Origin: JACDAL01 sp035646635
GTDB lineage: Bacteria; Actinomycetota; CADDZG01; WHSQ01
NCBI GenBank assembly: GCA_035646635.1
Contig: DASRPA010000078.1
Location: 1 to 11,984, forward strand
Direction of reading: 5' to 3'
DNA length: 11,984 nucleotides
Shown here: positions 1 through 7,514 of the stretch, piece by piece
How positions within the stretch are numbered: the first letter of the stretch is position 1
Layout of the letters: every line of letters begins with the position of its first letter
Notes under the pieces: generated by a model
What the model was told of the DNA's origin: nothing
The model's database searches: none
What the model saw: only the letters and a program-made list of their open reading frames with translations
Position numbers and translations under genes: made by a program

Positions 1-2
1 CC

Positions 3-104
3 TTTTCACCTACCAGCCCGATCCCTCTCTACCACCAGATCTCCATTCAGCTCGAGGCGGCCATCGAGACCGGCCGCCTGGACAAGGGAGCGTTCTTCTG
101 CGGC
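3..104 (+). pseudogene. GntR-family regulator, N-terminal HTH fragment
   Basis: Reading frame 3 from the left edge gives the start of a GntR winged helix-turn-helix: a pattern L-Y-x-Q-I-x-x-x-L-x-x-x-I-x-x-G-x-L-x-x-G, read here as LYHQISIQLEAAIETGRLDK and the following G. In the family this segment is the first helix and turn, followed by a serine/proline-containing turn and the recognition helix. Here homology stops at about base 95: the next residues are FFCGVRGRMRL, and the frame then enters a 13-bp tandem repeat and the start of the ATPase gene in another frame. The frame stays open to 479, but that part is a shadow of the ATPase. The true start probably lies just outside the window. I read it as a truncated, dead regulator. 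A much-diverged living gene is less likely, because neither a recognition helix nor a ligand domain follows. Confidence 0.6.
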
Positions 105-121
105 GTGAGGGGTCGGATGCG

Positions 122-165
122 GCTCGGATTGCTGGCTCGGATTGCTGGCTCGGATTGCTGGCTCG
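122..165. repeat. 13-bp direct tandem repeat, about 3.4 copies
   Basis: Three perfect copies of GCTCGGATTGCTG at 122-134, 135-147 and 148-160 are followed by a partial copy (GCTCG, 161-165). Thirteen is not a multiple of three, so each copy shifts the frame. The repeat sits exactly where recognisable GntR homology has ended and about 50 bases before the ATPase ATG. It looks like slippage-generated sequence at a deletion or rearrangement junction. It may also lie in the ATPase 5' region. Confidence 0.92.
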
Positions 166-216
166 ACCCTCGAGGCATTCCGCTACGACGAGCGGTTGTC
201 GTTTTACCATCGGGGC

Positions 217-1728
217 ATGCCTACCGAGAAGATCCGGCTCCGCATCGGCAATCTATCCAAGGCCGTATTGGTGACGGGCCAAGCCTATCAGGATCCCAAG
301 GACGCCCTGAACGAGTTCGTCTCCAATGCCGCAGACGAGTACTCCGAAGCCGGGGTGCGGGGAGGCCGGATTCGGATCATGCTGCGCCGGCGTGGCCGCT
401 ACCCCATGTTGGCGATCGAAGACTCCGGACGTGGCATGGATGCGGCGCGGCTGCGAGCGATGGCAGGAAGTCTATTTGAATCCACCAAAGCGGGAGACCC
501 GCGAACACTGGGAGAGAAGGCGATCGGGATCCTTGCGTTTCAGCAGCTTGGCGAGCGCTGCGACATCATCACCTGCCCCCGGGGATCGAGAACGACGCTT
601 GCCCTTCGCCTGGAGCGAGGGCGTGCCACGGCCGAGCTCGTGTCCAATGAACGCAGGAGGGCACTCAGTCAGCCCGGGACAACGGTCTACATCCACGGTC
701 TCGATCCCGATGTGCTCCGGGTGCTCACCCAGAACAAGGTCGTCAACTATCTGCGTCGCCGCCGGGCGGTGGCGCTCGCGAGGGGCGACTATGTGATCGA
801 GGTTACCGAGGGCCGACATCCGGTGATGGTGACACCTGAACAACCCGATGGAGTGCGGCTCGAGCTCCCGGCCCACCATTCTCCCCTAGGCAAGATCGAG
901 TTCTTCCTCTACGTATCGCCCCGCCCCGACAAGAAGAGGCGCGTTTCGGTGGTGGGGGCAGGCGGGACCACGATCATCGACGACCTCAGCGAGCTGGACG
1001 AGTTCGCCGGCGCTCCGTGGGACAGCGATCAGATCTCCGGCCAGATCGCCTTCGACGCCCTGCGTCAGACCGCCGGGCGGCGCGCCTTGCTGCGAGACCG
1101 GGATGCCTTCCCGCTGCTAGTCAAAGCGGCGGGGCTTGTCGAGCCTGTCGTCGTTAGGACCCTGGAGGAAGTCGCTCGCGAGGTCGGAGAGGAGACCGCC
1201 GATCGGCTCGCGGACGCCGTCCGCAAGATCTTCGGTCGGGTTCTCAAGGAGCTGAACGACATCGACAACCCGATGCGAACAGCAGTAGGGTCGGAGAGCG
1301 GCGACGGAGCCATCCTCGAGAATGGGGAATCCGCAAAGGAACCTTCCCAGGCGAGGGAGCCGGCTGAGGAGCCGCCGCCGTTCGAGGAGGTGACACCACA
1401 ACCACCCCCTCCAGTGGAGTCCGAGGCTCAATCGTCTGCGCGCCCTGGCCGCACCACGCGGCCGTTGCCGGACATCGCTCCTGACCCCAATCCCGACGGT
1501 GTCCGCAGCCGCTTCGACGAAGCACAGAGCATCGTCTATTACAACGACCGCCACCCCGACTACCTACTGGTCAAGGAGGATGAAAGCTCCCTGCTCGACT
1601 ACCTGGCGACGCTCGTGGCCAAGGAGTATGTCCTCTACAACAACCCCAGGGCTCCTGCCGATGAGCTTGGCGAGGAGATGGTGCGTATGCTCGTGCGCGT
1701 GCGCCGCCACATGCCGCGCCGCCTCTAA
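217..1728 (+). CDS. GHKL (MutL/MORC/Hsp90-like) ATPase
   Basis: A 503-residue protein with a Bergerat-fold ATPase at its N-terminus. The N box is LNEFVSNAADE (Glu33, Asn37, Asp40), the G1 box is IEDSGRGMD (Asp69, Gly71, Gly73), and the G2 lid is GEKAIGILAF (99-108). Residues about 225-310 look like the S5-fold transducer of MutL/MORC-type proteins, with VSVVGAGGTTI and a later FAGAPW segment. A proline- and glutamate-rich, probably flexible linker spans about 370-425. A compact C-terminal domain of about 75 residues follows, with an YYNDRHPDYLL motif. There is no histidine-kinase phosphoacceptor or response-regulator part, so the likely role is an ATP-driven clamp acting on DNA or protein partners; the partner is unknown. 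I chose ATG 217. TTG 196 or TTG 142 would extend it through non-conserved, partly repeat-derived sequence, and none of the starts has a good Shine-Dalgarno. No same-strand partner gene is adjacent. The family assignment is firm and the function is open. Confidence 0.82.
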   Translation: MPTEKIRLRIGNLSKAVLVTGQAYQDPKDALNEFVSNAADEYSEAGVRGGRIRIMLRRRGRYPMLAIEDSGRGMDAARLRAMAGSLFESTKAGDPRTLGEKAIGILAFQQLGERCDIITCPRGSRTTLALRLERGRATAELVSNERRRALSQPGTTVYIHGLDPDVLRVLTQNKVVNYLRRRRAVALARGDYVIEVTEGRHPVMVTPEQPDGVRLELPAHHSPLGKIEFFLYVSPRPDKKRRVSVVGAGGTTIIDDLSELDEFAGAPWDSDQISGQIAFDALRQTAGRRALLRDRDAFPLLVKAAGLVEPVVVRTLEEVAREVGEETADRLADAVRKIFGRVLKELNDIDNPMRTAVGSESGDGAILENGESAKEPSQAREPAEEPPPFEEVTPQPPPPVESEAQSSARPGRTTRPLPDIAPDPNPDGVRSRFDEAQSIVYYNDRHPDYLLVKEDESSLLDYLATLVAKEYVLYNNPRAPADELGEEMVRMLVRVRRHMPRRL

Positions 1729-1759
1729 AGAGCCAACCTCCTCCCTTAGCGAAGAGGGG

Positions 1760-1774
1760 CGTGACTCGGTCACG
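1760..1774 (+). terminator. Small hairpin after the ATPase gene, possible weak terminator
   Basis: CGTGAC-TCG-GTCACG is a perfect 6-bp stem with a 3-base loop, 32 bases after the ATPase stop codon. No T-run follows, so it does not have the form of a classical intrinsic terminator. It could be a weak terminator or a chance structure. Confidence 0.25.
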
Positions 1775-1932
1775 GCAGGGCATTGGCTCAGATCTCCAGC
1801 CGGCGTGACTTGCGGCAAAGCCCTCCGGGAATCCCCTAAAGAGGGTATCAAATCTAAACCACCAAATCCGGTAACCTACAAGATGTTGTGGTTGCGTTCT
1901 CATGCTCTCCCGGCCCGGTCACGGGTGCTCCG

Positions 1933-2075
1933 ATGGCGGGGCATCACTACCCCAAGACCTACGGCGAGTTCGGCAGTTGGTTCCCGGATGACACCGCGTG
2001 CCGCGCGTACCTGGAGTGGCTGCGGTGGCCCGCGGGGTTCGTCTGCCCGGTCTGCGGGGTGAGAAACGAGCCCTA
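1933..2075 (+). pseudogene. IS1595-type transposase, N-terminal zinc-ribbon remnant
   Basis: From ATG 1933 the frame reads a segment typical of the start of IS1595-family transposases: a stretch around PDDTACRAYLEWLRWPAGF, followed by CPVCG. In the family this is the zinc-ribbon targeting domain, continuing with a second Cys pair and then the DDE/N-type catalytic domain. Here homology breaks right after the first knuckle (CGVRNEP). The second CxxC is absent and no catalytic domain appears in any frame before the next gene, so the element is dead. I could not identify terminal inverted repeats or a target-site duplication. The scar sits between two converging gene units, a usual place for insertions to be tolerated. 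Confidence 0.62.
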
Positions 2076-2437
2076 TGGGATTCATGGCATTACGTATACC
2101 GCAGGTCGCCGGCGAGGTGGGCCGCGACGGATCACGCCTTCCTCGCATTCGTTGCTGCCTTCGCCCTACGGCTCGATGATCCACGCCAGTCTGGCGGCAA
2201 GTTTCGCGAATCCAAGGGCGGGATTGGGGGCAAGAGAGGGGCGCAACGGGCGCTGTCGCGCAACCGTTCGCCGCTCAGGCCGATCTGCGAATTCTAAATC
2301 TTGGGCGCGTTCAGGCCACTCTCAGCGAACTCAATGCAACCTCGTTTGCTATCCGCACAGCAGAACGCCCCCGAGGAGGCTGCAGACGGCCACTGACCCG
2401 GAACCTATGGGGTGGAAAGAGGAAATACATGGCGTGA
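2076..2437. other. Intergenic stretch without recognisable gene
   Basis: Three hundred and sixty bases between the transposase scar and the 3' end of the SWIM gene. Open frames exist on both strands (for example + 1998-2297), but they have arginine- and serine-rich translations with no family signature and look like GC-driven shadows. This is probably decayed transposon or 3'-flanking sequence. I see no hairpin with a T-run that would serve as terminator for the minus-strand pair. Confidence 0.5.
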
Positions 2438-3328
2438 TCATGCGTTTCTCTCGTCCAGCTCAAGCGGTCCCGAGGCGCGTTCTTGGGCCGCCCGCGCCAT
2501 CGCAACGTAGGCGTTCGCGAGCGCAGCTTCCAAGCGAGCACCTCCCGCCTCTTCCGGGGGGACACCCAGCTCAACCAGCAACGGACCGGGGGGCCCAGCC
2601 GCTCGGGGATCCAGATGTAGTTCCGAGAGGTCCGATCTCAACGTCCAGTAGGAGTCCAGGCAGTTCGCGAGACTGACGGAGTCTTCAGGAGACGCTTGCG
2701 GTGACTCACGCCGCCCCCGCTCGGTTCGAACCGGCCTGCGCCTGGAGCGCAACTGCTCGAGCAACTCTTCTTTCGTCCTGCCGCGCCAGGCAAAGATCAG
2801 AAACGGATCTTCATCGAACTGCTCGGCGAGGATAAAGTAAGCGGCCGCTATGTGCTTGCAGGGATTCTCCCAATCCGGGCAGGTGCACTCAGTCCTGAGC
2901 TCCCTCTTCGAGGCGGGAAACAACGATAGGTTGCAGCCCTCGAAGGCTTCCTCTATATCCGCGGGCATCTCGCCGGCGAGCAGCTTGGCGATGAACAATG
3001 CGCTAGCCGCCATCGCGCCTTCAACTCGCCTCCAGTCCTTTCGGCTCAACGTTTTGACCTCGATGCGAACTCGGTAAGGCTTGGCGCGCGATCCCTGGAC
3101 GAGGGCCTTGACCTCCCCGGGGCCGACCGCCAGCTCCAGCACCTGTCCGCTGCGCGCGTACGAACGGCCGCGCGTGAGCCGTCCCTGCATGTTGAAGGAC
3201 TCGAGAACGTCGATGAAACGCTGGGACCACCAGGTCTCACCGATTGCTCCCCGTTGGCTGCGGGCTCGGATGCCGTCGGCCGGACGGCGCCGCGTCGGTT
3301 GGTAGAAGGGGTAGTAGCCCGCACCCAT
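2438..3328 (-). CDS. SWIM zinc-finger protein, partner of SNF2 helicase
   Basis: A 296-residue protein. The SWIM signature CxCx(n)CxH is intact: Cys148, Cys150, Cys157 and His159 in CTCPDWENPCKH. The SWIM domain is a zinc-binding fold thought to bind DNA or protein, and it was described as recurring next to SWI2/SNF2 ATPases in bacteria. Upstream of it, residues about 30-110 are conserved-looking (ETWWSQRFIDVLE near 31-43; RVRIEVKTL at 86-94), as in bacterial SWIM family proteins. After about residue 195 comes a charged linker and then a helical tail. I chose ATG 3328 because it lies 8 bases past the SNF2 stop and has a GGGGTAGG stretch upstream. The frame stays open far upstream, but that part overlaps the helicase antisense and is shadow. 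It is surely co-transcribed with the helicase. The exact biochemical role is unknown. Confidence 0.87.
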   Translation of the reverse strand: MGAGYYPFYQPTRRRPADGIRARSQRGAIGETWWSQRFIDVLESFNMQGRLTRGRSYARSGQVLELAVGPGEVKALVQGSRAKPYRVRIEVKTLSRKDWRRVEGAMAASALFIAKLLAGEMPADIEEAFEGCNLSLFPASKRELRTECTCPDWENPCKHIAAAYFILAEQFDEDPFLIFAWRGRTKEELLEQLRSRRRPVRTERGRRESPQASPEDSVSLANCLDSYWTLRSDLSELHLDPRAAGPPGPLLVELGVPPEEAGGARLEAALANAYVAMARAAQERASGPLELDERNA

Positions 3329-3336
3329 CGGCGCGC

Positions 3337-6300
3337 CTACCCCGCCACCGCGTCGGCCGCCAGCGCCACGACGTCTCTGAGTTCCGCCGTCGAGAGCTCG
3401 GTGAGCCACGACTCCCCGCCCCCCACTATCCGTTGCGCCAGCACCTTCTTGCGCTCGATCATCATGTCGATCCTCTCCTCCAGAGTGCCCGTGCAGATGA
3501 ACTTTCGGACCTGTACGTTCCGAGTCTGGCCGATTCGGAAGGCGCGATCCGTGGCCTGATCCTCCACAGCAGGATTCCACCATCGATCGAAGTGGATGAC
3601 GTGGTTCGCCGCCGTCAGATTCAGACCAGTACCACCAGCTTTCAATGATACGAGCAACAGAGATGGGCCAGAGTCCTGTTGAAAGCGCGCCACCATATCG
3701 TCGCGCATCTTCTTGCTCGTGCCTCCGTGCAGGAAGAGAGTCTCGCGACCGAAGCGATCCTGCAGGTAAGCCTTGAGCATGTGGCCCAGCGCGGCGAACT
3801 GAGTAAAGCACAGTGCTTTGTCGCCCTCGGAGAGAACTTCCTCTAGGATCTCCTCTAGCCGCTGGAGCTTTCCCGATCGGCCATAGAGCTGCGAACGATC
3901 CTTGAGGAATTGGGTGGGATGGTTGCACACTTGCTTTAGCTTCAGGATGGTCGCCAGTACCATGCCCTTTCGCGCCATCCCCTCGGACGCATCGACTCTC
4001 CCGAGCATGTCGTCCACCACCGCCTGATAAAGAGTCCCCTGCTCGCGCGTCAGATTGCAGAAAACCTTCATCTCGATCTTGTCGGGGAGATCCTTGATGA
4101 TCGCCTTGTCGGACTTTAGACGACGGAGGACAAAGGGAGCGGTAATGCGCTTGAGCTTGTCCGCCGCCTCGTCGTCGTGATAGCGCTCTATCGGCACTGC
4201 GAAGTTTTCTTTGAACGCCTTGGCGGATCCGAGCAGCCCCGGGTTCAAGAACTCAAGGATGGACCACAACTCCGAGAGCCTGTTCTCCATCGGCGTACCT
4301 GTGAGCGCGACACGCGATCGCGCATTGAGGGCGCGCATCGCTTGGGTCTGCTTCGCAGCGCTGGTCTTGATGTTCTGCGCCTCGTCGAGCACCACTCGCT
4401 CCCAGTTGACCGCCCCGAGTATCTCCACGTCGCGGGTAGCGGTGGCGTAGGTCGTCACGACTAGGTCCGATGCCTTGACCGCGCGCGCGAAAGCGCGCCC
4501 GCTAAGCCTCTCGCCGTGATGGACGTGCACGTCGAGGAAGGGAACGAATCTCTGCGCCTCGCGCTGCCAGTTGCCGACAACCGACATGGGGCATACCACC
4601 AAAGAGGGGCCCGGCCGGGGGTGCGCCTTCGCCTTGCGCTCGGCCACCAGCAGCGCGAGCAGCTGAGCCGTCTTCCCCAGGCCCATGTCGTCCGCGAGGC
4701 ACGCCCCCAGGCCGAGCCTGTCGAGGAACCAGAGCCACCCGAGCCCGCGCTCCTGATACGGACGCAGCTCGCCCTGGAAACCCTCGGGGGTCGCCATGAC
4801 CGCAACTCGAGAATCGCCGCCGGGGGCGAACAGCTCCTTAAGTCTGCCCTTGGCCTGGATGCCTCGGACCGGCAACCCCGCGGGCGACTCACCCAGCCCG
4901 AGCCCGGTTCGCATCGCGTCCCCAAGGCTCATCTCGCCTTTGTCCGCGCCGCGCTTGAAGAGCCCGAGGGCAGCCTCGAGGTCTTCGGGGCGCAACTCCA
5001 CCCAGCGACCCCGGACCTTGACGAGGGGCCACTTGGCTGCGGCGAGCCGCCTCAGCTCCGCCAGCGTCAGCTCCGCATCACCGATCGCGACCCTCCACCG
5101 GTACTTGCACAGTCCGTCGGTGCCGAGCAGGGGTTTGTGGGCGACGTTCGCTTCGTCCTTGTAGCTCAGGTTGAGCTTGAGTCCAAGGGTTGAGTCGCGC
5201 CTCCCCCACCACGGCGGAACCAGCACGCCGAACCCCGCCTGCTCGAGCGGGGCGGCGGCGCCGGTTAAGAAGTCGTGCGCGCCGCCGACATCCAGATCGA
5301 TCCCGGTGGGGGCCGAGCTGTGCAACGCCGGCTCGAGCCCTGGGTACAGGCGCAGCGCTCGTCCGAGGTCTTCGAGCAGGAGCTCGTGGGGGTCCTCGAT
5401 GCTGTGGCGAAAGGCATTCAGCAACCCGTCGGCTGCCCAGACGTCCTCGGCGGGCACGAGCAAGCTGGGATCGTCGGTGCTCTGAAGCAGGATCTCCAGT
5501 CGCCAGGAACCCTCCCCTCCCTGCGCGCCCTCCATGGGTTCGAGCTCGACTCGGGGCTCGAACGCTTCGGGTTCCGAGAGCCGGAAGCAGGTCCTGAACT
5601 CACGGTCAGACACTTCCCAGAGGGGATAGGACCACTCGTCGAGCGCTTTCTGCAGCAGCTCCAGCTCGTAGGGATCTCCTTGGACCCAGGGCTCGCCCGA
5701 GGCCAGACCGCCCCGCCAGACTTCGTGAAGAGGCTGCGGTTGCCTCCGCCGACCGCGTTGGGGTGGGACCAGGGTGCGCCGCTCCAGCGCGTCCCGAGCG
5801 CACGCGTCCACCAGCGAGCCCAGCGAGTCGTGGAGGACCGAATGAGGGGGGCGGCCCTCGCGGCTCGCCTCATCCTCATACTCCGCCCGGCACACGACGG
5901 GCATGGCGGTGACAAGCAGTTCGAAACGCGCGGCGTCCGCTGCGGTCGCCGGCGCCGGTCGCCACCGCGCCGCCCACCTCTCTCCCCTCTCCTCGAGGGT
6001 GGGAAGCACGCGGCCACGGGCGACCAGCTCGAGAGCCAGCTGGGCCACCTCTAGAAAAAACCTGACAGAGTCGTCTACGCGGACGCCGGGAGGATTTCCC
6101 CGAGGCAAGGACAGAAGCAGATCGAGCGAATGCTCGGCGGCAAGCGCAGTCGCAGGTACGCTCCAGGGCGCCACTCCGGTCAGAGGCGCGCTCTCAACCG
6201 ACTCGTCTCGAAGCAGGTGAGGGGACGCCCCGGGCGCGTCTCGCGACGAGGGCAGCAAGATGTCGAGTTCGATGTCCTCGACCGGGACCGGCTCCGGTTC

Positions 6301-6480
6301 GACGAGCTGGTTCACGACCTCGAGAAGCTGTGAGACGTCGCATGCGAACGGGTGCGCCCGCGGTCGTGGGTGCCGCGGGGGCCGGCCCCGCCGCGGCGGC
6401 GCGGACCCGGGCCGGTGAGGATCTTCTGCCCACAGACACAGCCGAGAACCGGCCGGCCACAGGGCGTGAATGACGATCAC
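3337..6480 (-). CDS. SNF2-family DEAD/DEAH helicase with DUF3670 region
   Basis: A 1047-residue SWI2/SNF2-type ATPase of the HepA-like bacterial class, which translocates on double-stranded DNA and displaces bound proteins. The N-terminal 450 residues are variable. Residues about 455-510 match the SNF2-associated DUF3670 region (YRWRVAIGDAELTLAELRR). The motor follows: Walker A DDMGLGKT near 598, motif II DEAQ near 699 (the family usually has DEAH or DEAQ), TGTPMEN near 730, then the second lobe with LVSLKAGGTGLNLT, FDRWWNP near 963 and the arginine-finger motif QATDRAFRIGQ near 980. All core motifs are present, so it should be active. I prefer GTG 6480, which gives an N-terminus IVIHALWPAG.LCLWAED like its relatives. 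ATG 6519 adds 13 unconserved residues. Neither start has a clear Shine-Dalgarno. The SWIM gene follows after 8 bases. Confidence 0.94.
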   Translation of the reverse strand: MIVIHALWPAGSRLCLWAEDPHRPGSAPPRRGRPPRHPRPRAHPFACDVSQLLEVVNQLVEPEPVPVEDIELDILLPSSRDAPGASPHLLRDESVESAPLTGVAPWSVPATALAAEHSLDLLLSLPRGNPPGVRVDDSVRFFLEVAQLALELVARGRVLPTLEERGERWAARWRPAPATAADAARFELLVTAMPVVCRAEYEDEASREGRPPHSVLHDSLGSLVDACARDALERRTLVPPQRGRRRQPQPLHEVWRGGLASGEPWVQGDPYELELLQKALDEWSYPLWEVSDREFRTCFRLSEPEAFEPRVELEPMEGAQGGEGSWRLEILLQSTDDPSLLVPAEDVWAADGLLNAFRHSIEDPHELLLEDLGRALRLYPGLEPALHSSAPTGIDLDVGGAHDFLTGAAAPLEQAGFGVLVPPWWGRRDSTLGLKLNLSYKDEANVAHKPLLGTDGLCKYRWRVAIGDAELTLAELRRLAAAKWPLVKVRGRWVELRPEDLEAALGLFKRGADKGEMSLGDAMRTGLGLGESPAGLPVRGIQAKGRLKELFAPGGDSRVAVMATPEGFQGELRPYQERGLGWLWFLDRLGLGACLADDMGLGKTAQLLALLVAERKAKAHPRPGPSLVVCPMSVVGNWQREAQRFVPFLDVHVHHGERLSGRAFARAVKASDLVVTTYATATRDVEILGAVNWERVVLDEAQNIKTSAAKQTQAMRALNARSRVALTGTPMENRLSELWSILEFLNPGLLGSAKAFKENFAVPIERYHDDEAADKLKRITAPFVLRRLKSDKAIIKDLPDKIEMKVFCNLTREQGTLYQAVVDDMLGRVDASEGMARKGMVLATILKLKQVCNHPTQFLKDRSQLYGRSGKLQRLEEILEEVLSEGDKALCFTQFAALGHMLKAYLQDRFGRETLFLHGGTSKKMRDDMVARFQQDSGPSLLLVSLKAGGTGLNLTAANHVIHFDRWWNPAVEDQATDRAFRIGQTRNVQVRKFICTGTLEERIDMMIERKKVLAQRIVGGGESWLTELSTAELRDVVALAADAVAG

Positions 6481-6560
6481 GGGGTCATGATCCGCGCGCG
6501 GAGCCCACAGCCGAGGCATTTGGGGGACTTTTCAGTACATGATCTTTCGCGCTCAGGCGC

Positions 6561-6779
6561 TCACCGGGATGAAGTCGTGCCATGTGGTTGCCCACGCAGA
6601 CCGATCTTGATGAGGTCGCCGATAGCTGCGACAGAGGAGTTGGTTTTTTTCGGGCGAGGCGCTGCTGGTCGCGTTCGGGTCCGCGCTCGCCCGCCTGATC
6701 GAGGCAGGATCGCGATCCCGTTGGTGAATCTCTCCGCTGCCTGTCCCATGGCTTCGCGCTCTCGGTCCGTGAGCAGGTC
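6561..6779 (-). pseudogene. Possible LuxR-type HTH remnant
   Basis: On the minus strand one open frame contains LTDREREAMGQAAERFTN, which fits the first two helices of the LuxR/NarL HTH (family pattern LTxREREVLxLVAEGxSN). About 35 residues later comes IGDLIKIGLRGQ, resembling the last helix and turn (xxLLxKLGLRDR). Between them the recognition helix is replaced by an arginine- and proline-rich stretch that is too long and lacks the S-xx-TVKxH core. The frame has no convincing start, and no receiver or ligand domain precedes it; it ends at TGA 6561. I read it as a decayed regulator C-terminus. It is short, so chance similarity cannot be excluded. Confidence 0.4.
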
Positions 6780-6915
6780 GAGGGCCGGGGTCCGTGGACA
6801 GGTTCCTTCGTTCGACAGTCCTAGACGTCTAACCTACGAGTAGCGCGACACCCATCGCAAAGAGCCATATTGACCAACCGATGTACGCCGGTGGAACGAG
6901 CATGCCGGCGAGCCT

Positions 6916-7407
6916 CTAGCCCCGTGGTTCGAACGCCCCCACGAACTCCATCGAACCGATCAGAAACAGGGGAGCGAGGACTAGCCCGATCACGCCGAAC
7001 GCGGGATGCAACACATCGGATTGAATAAGCCCGACCCCGGCGAGCGCGGTCCACGAACCCGTGAAGAGGTATCCGAGGTGCTCCCCCACCGCGACGCCGA
7101 GGTAGCGATTCAGCGTTTGGAAGGTCACGTCCACCGCGTCCTTCGTCGCCGCGCTCGCTTCCGGGTCGCCCACGATTCTAGCGAGGTGAGGAATGGCAAA
7201 GGGCCAACGGATCAGGCCGAGGAACTGAACGAGCGCGGCCAGCAGGCCGATCGCTGTAGCCAGCGAGCGGATCGTCGGGTCGGCGTCCGCAAGCGTCGCC
7301 GATAGCAGCACGACGGCCGGGGCGAGCAGAACCGCGCTCATCGCGAAGCCCCACCACGTCAGCACCAAGCGGCTCCCGCCGGCCGTGAACCGCTCGAGTA
7401 CCTCTGC
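6916..7407 (-). pseudogene. DUF4386-like membrane protein, 5'-truncated
   Basis: The minus-strand frame ending at TAG 6916 encodes about four hydrophobic segments: near WWGFAMSAVLLAPAVVLL, ATAIGLLAALVQFLG, GYLFTGSWTALAGVGL and AFGVIGLVLAPLFLIG. The segment between the second and third reads FQTLNRYLGVAVGEHLGYLF, which I associate with DUF4386-type integral membrane proteins; this is from memory and not from a search. The first possible start is TTG 7368, giving 150 residues, while full members are usually well over 200. In-frame sequence upstream of that TTG (EVLERFTAGGSRL, to about 7407) still looks homologous but has no start codon, and the expected first two membrane helices are missing. 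The gene therefore lost its 5' end, probably when the dehydrogenase upstream region was placed here. A translated 150-residue remnant from the TTG remains possible. Confidence 0.58.
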
Positions 7408-7458
7408 TAGTGAATGCGTTCGGGACCGATAATCCTGAACGCGGTGAGAAGCTAGGGG

Positions 7459-7489
7459 CCTCCAATCCGAGAAGCTGGCGGATTGGAGG
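7459..7489. promoter_or_regulatory. Perfect 11-bp inverted repeat upstream of dehydrogenase gene
   Basis: CCTCCAATCCG (7459-7469) and its exact reverse complement CGGATTGGAGG (7479-7489) flank a 9-base centre. The repeat ends 14 bases before the ribosome-binding site of the FAD dehydrogenase. There is no T-run on either side, so an intrinsic terminator is unlikely. It may be an operator for a dimeric regulator or a leader hairpin in the mRNA. Which regulator would bind is unknown. Confidence 0.72.
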
Positions 7490-7503
7490 GGACAACGACC
7501 CTC

Positions 7504-7510
7504 GGAGGGA
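7504..7510 (+). promoter_or_regulatory. Ribosome-binding site deciding the dehydrogenase start
   Basis: GGAGGGA at 7504-7510 lies 4 bases before ATG 7515. This is the clearest Shine-Dalgarno in the window, and it rules out the upstream in-frame ATG 7410, whose added 35 residues are unconserved. The sequence CCCTCGGAGGG around it could form a 4-bp hairpin that partly hides it. Confidence 0.8.
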
Positions 7511-7514
7511 ATCG

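Noticed and set aside
3329..3928. Upstream extension of the SWIM frame to 496 residues
   Set aside because: The extension is antisense-frame shadow of the helicase gene with arginine- and glycine-rich composition; the start 8 bases after the helicase stop fits the family length.
5275..6054. Long plus-strand open frames opposite the helicase (for example 259 codons)
   Set aside because: High GC keeps shadow frames open; the minus-strand product has clear SNF2 homology over the whole stretch, and the plus-strand translations have no family signature.
6822..6831. Ten-base palindrome TAGACGTCTA as a regulator site
   Set aside because: It is a perfect palindrome, but short, single, and not placed before an intact gene; a palindrome of this length is expected by chance in 12 kb often enough.
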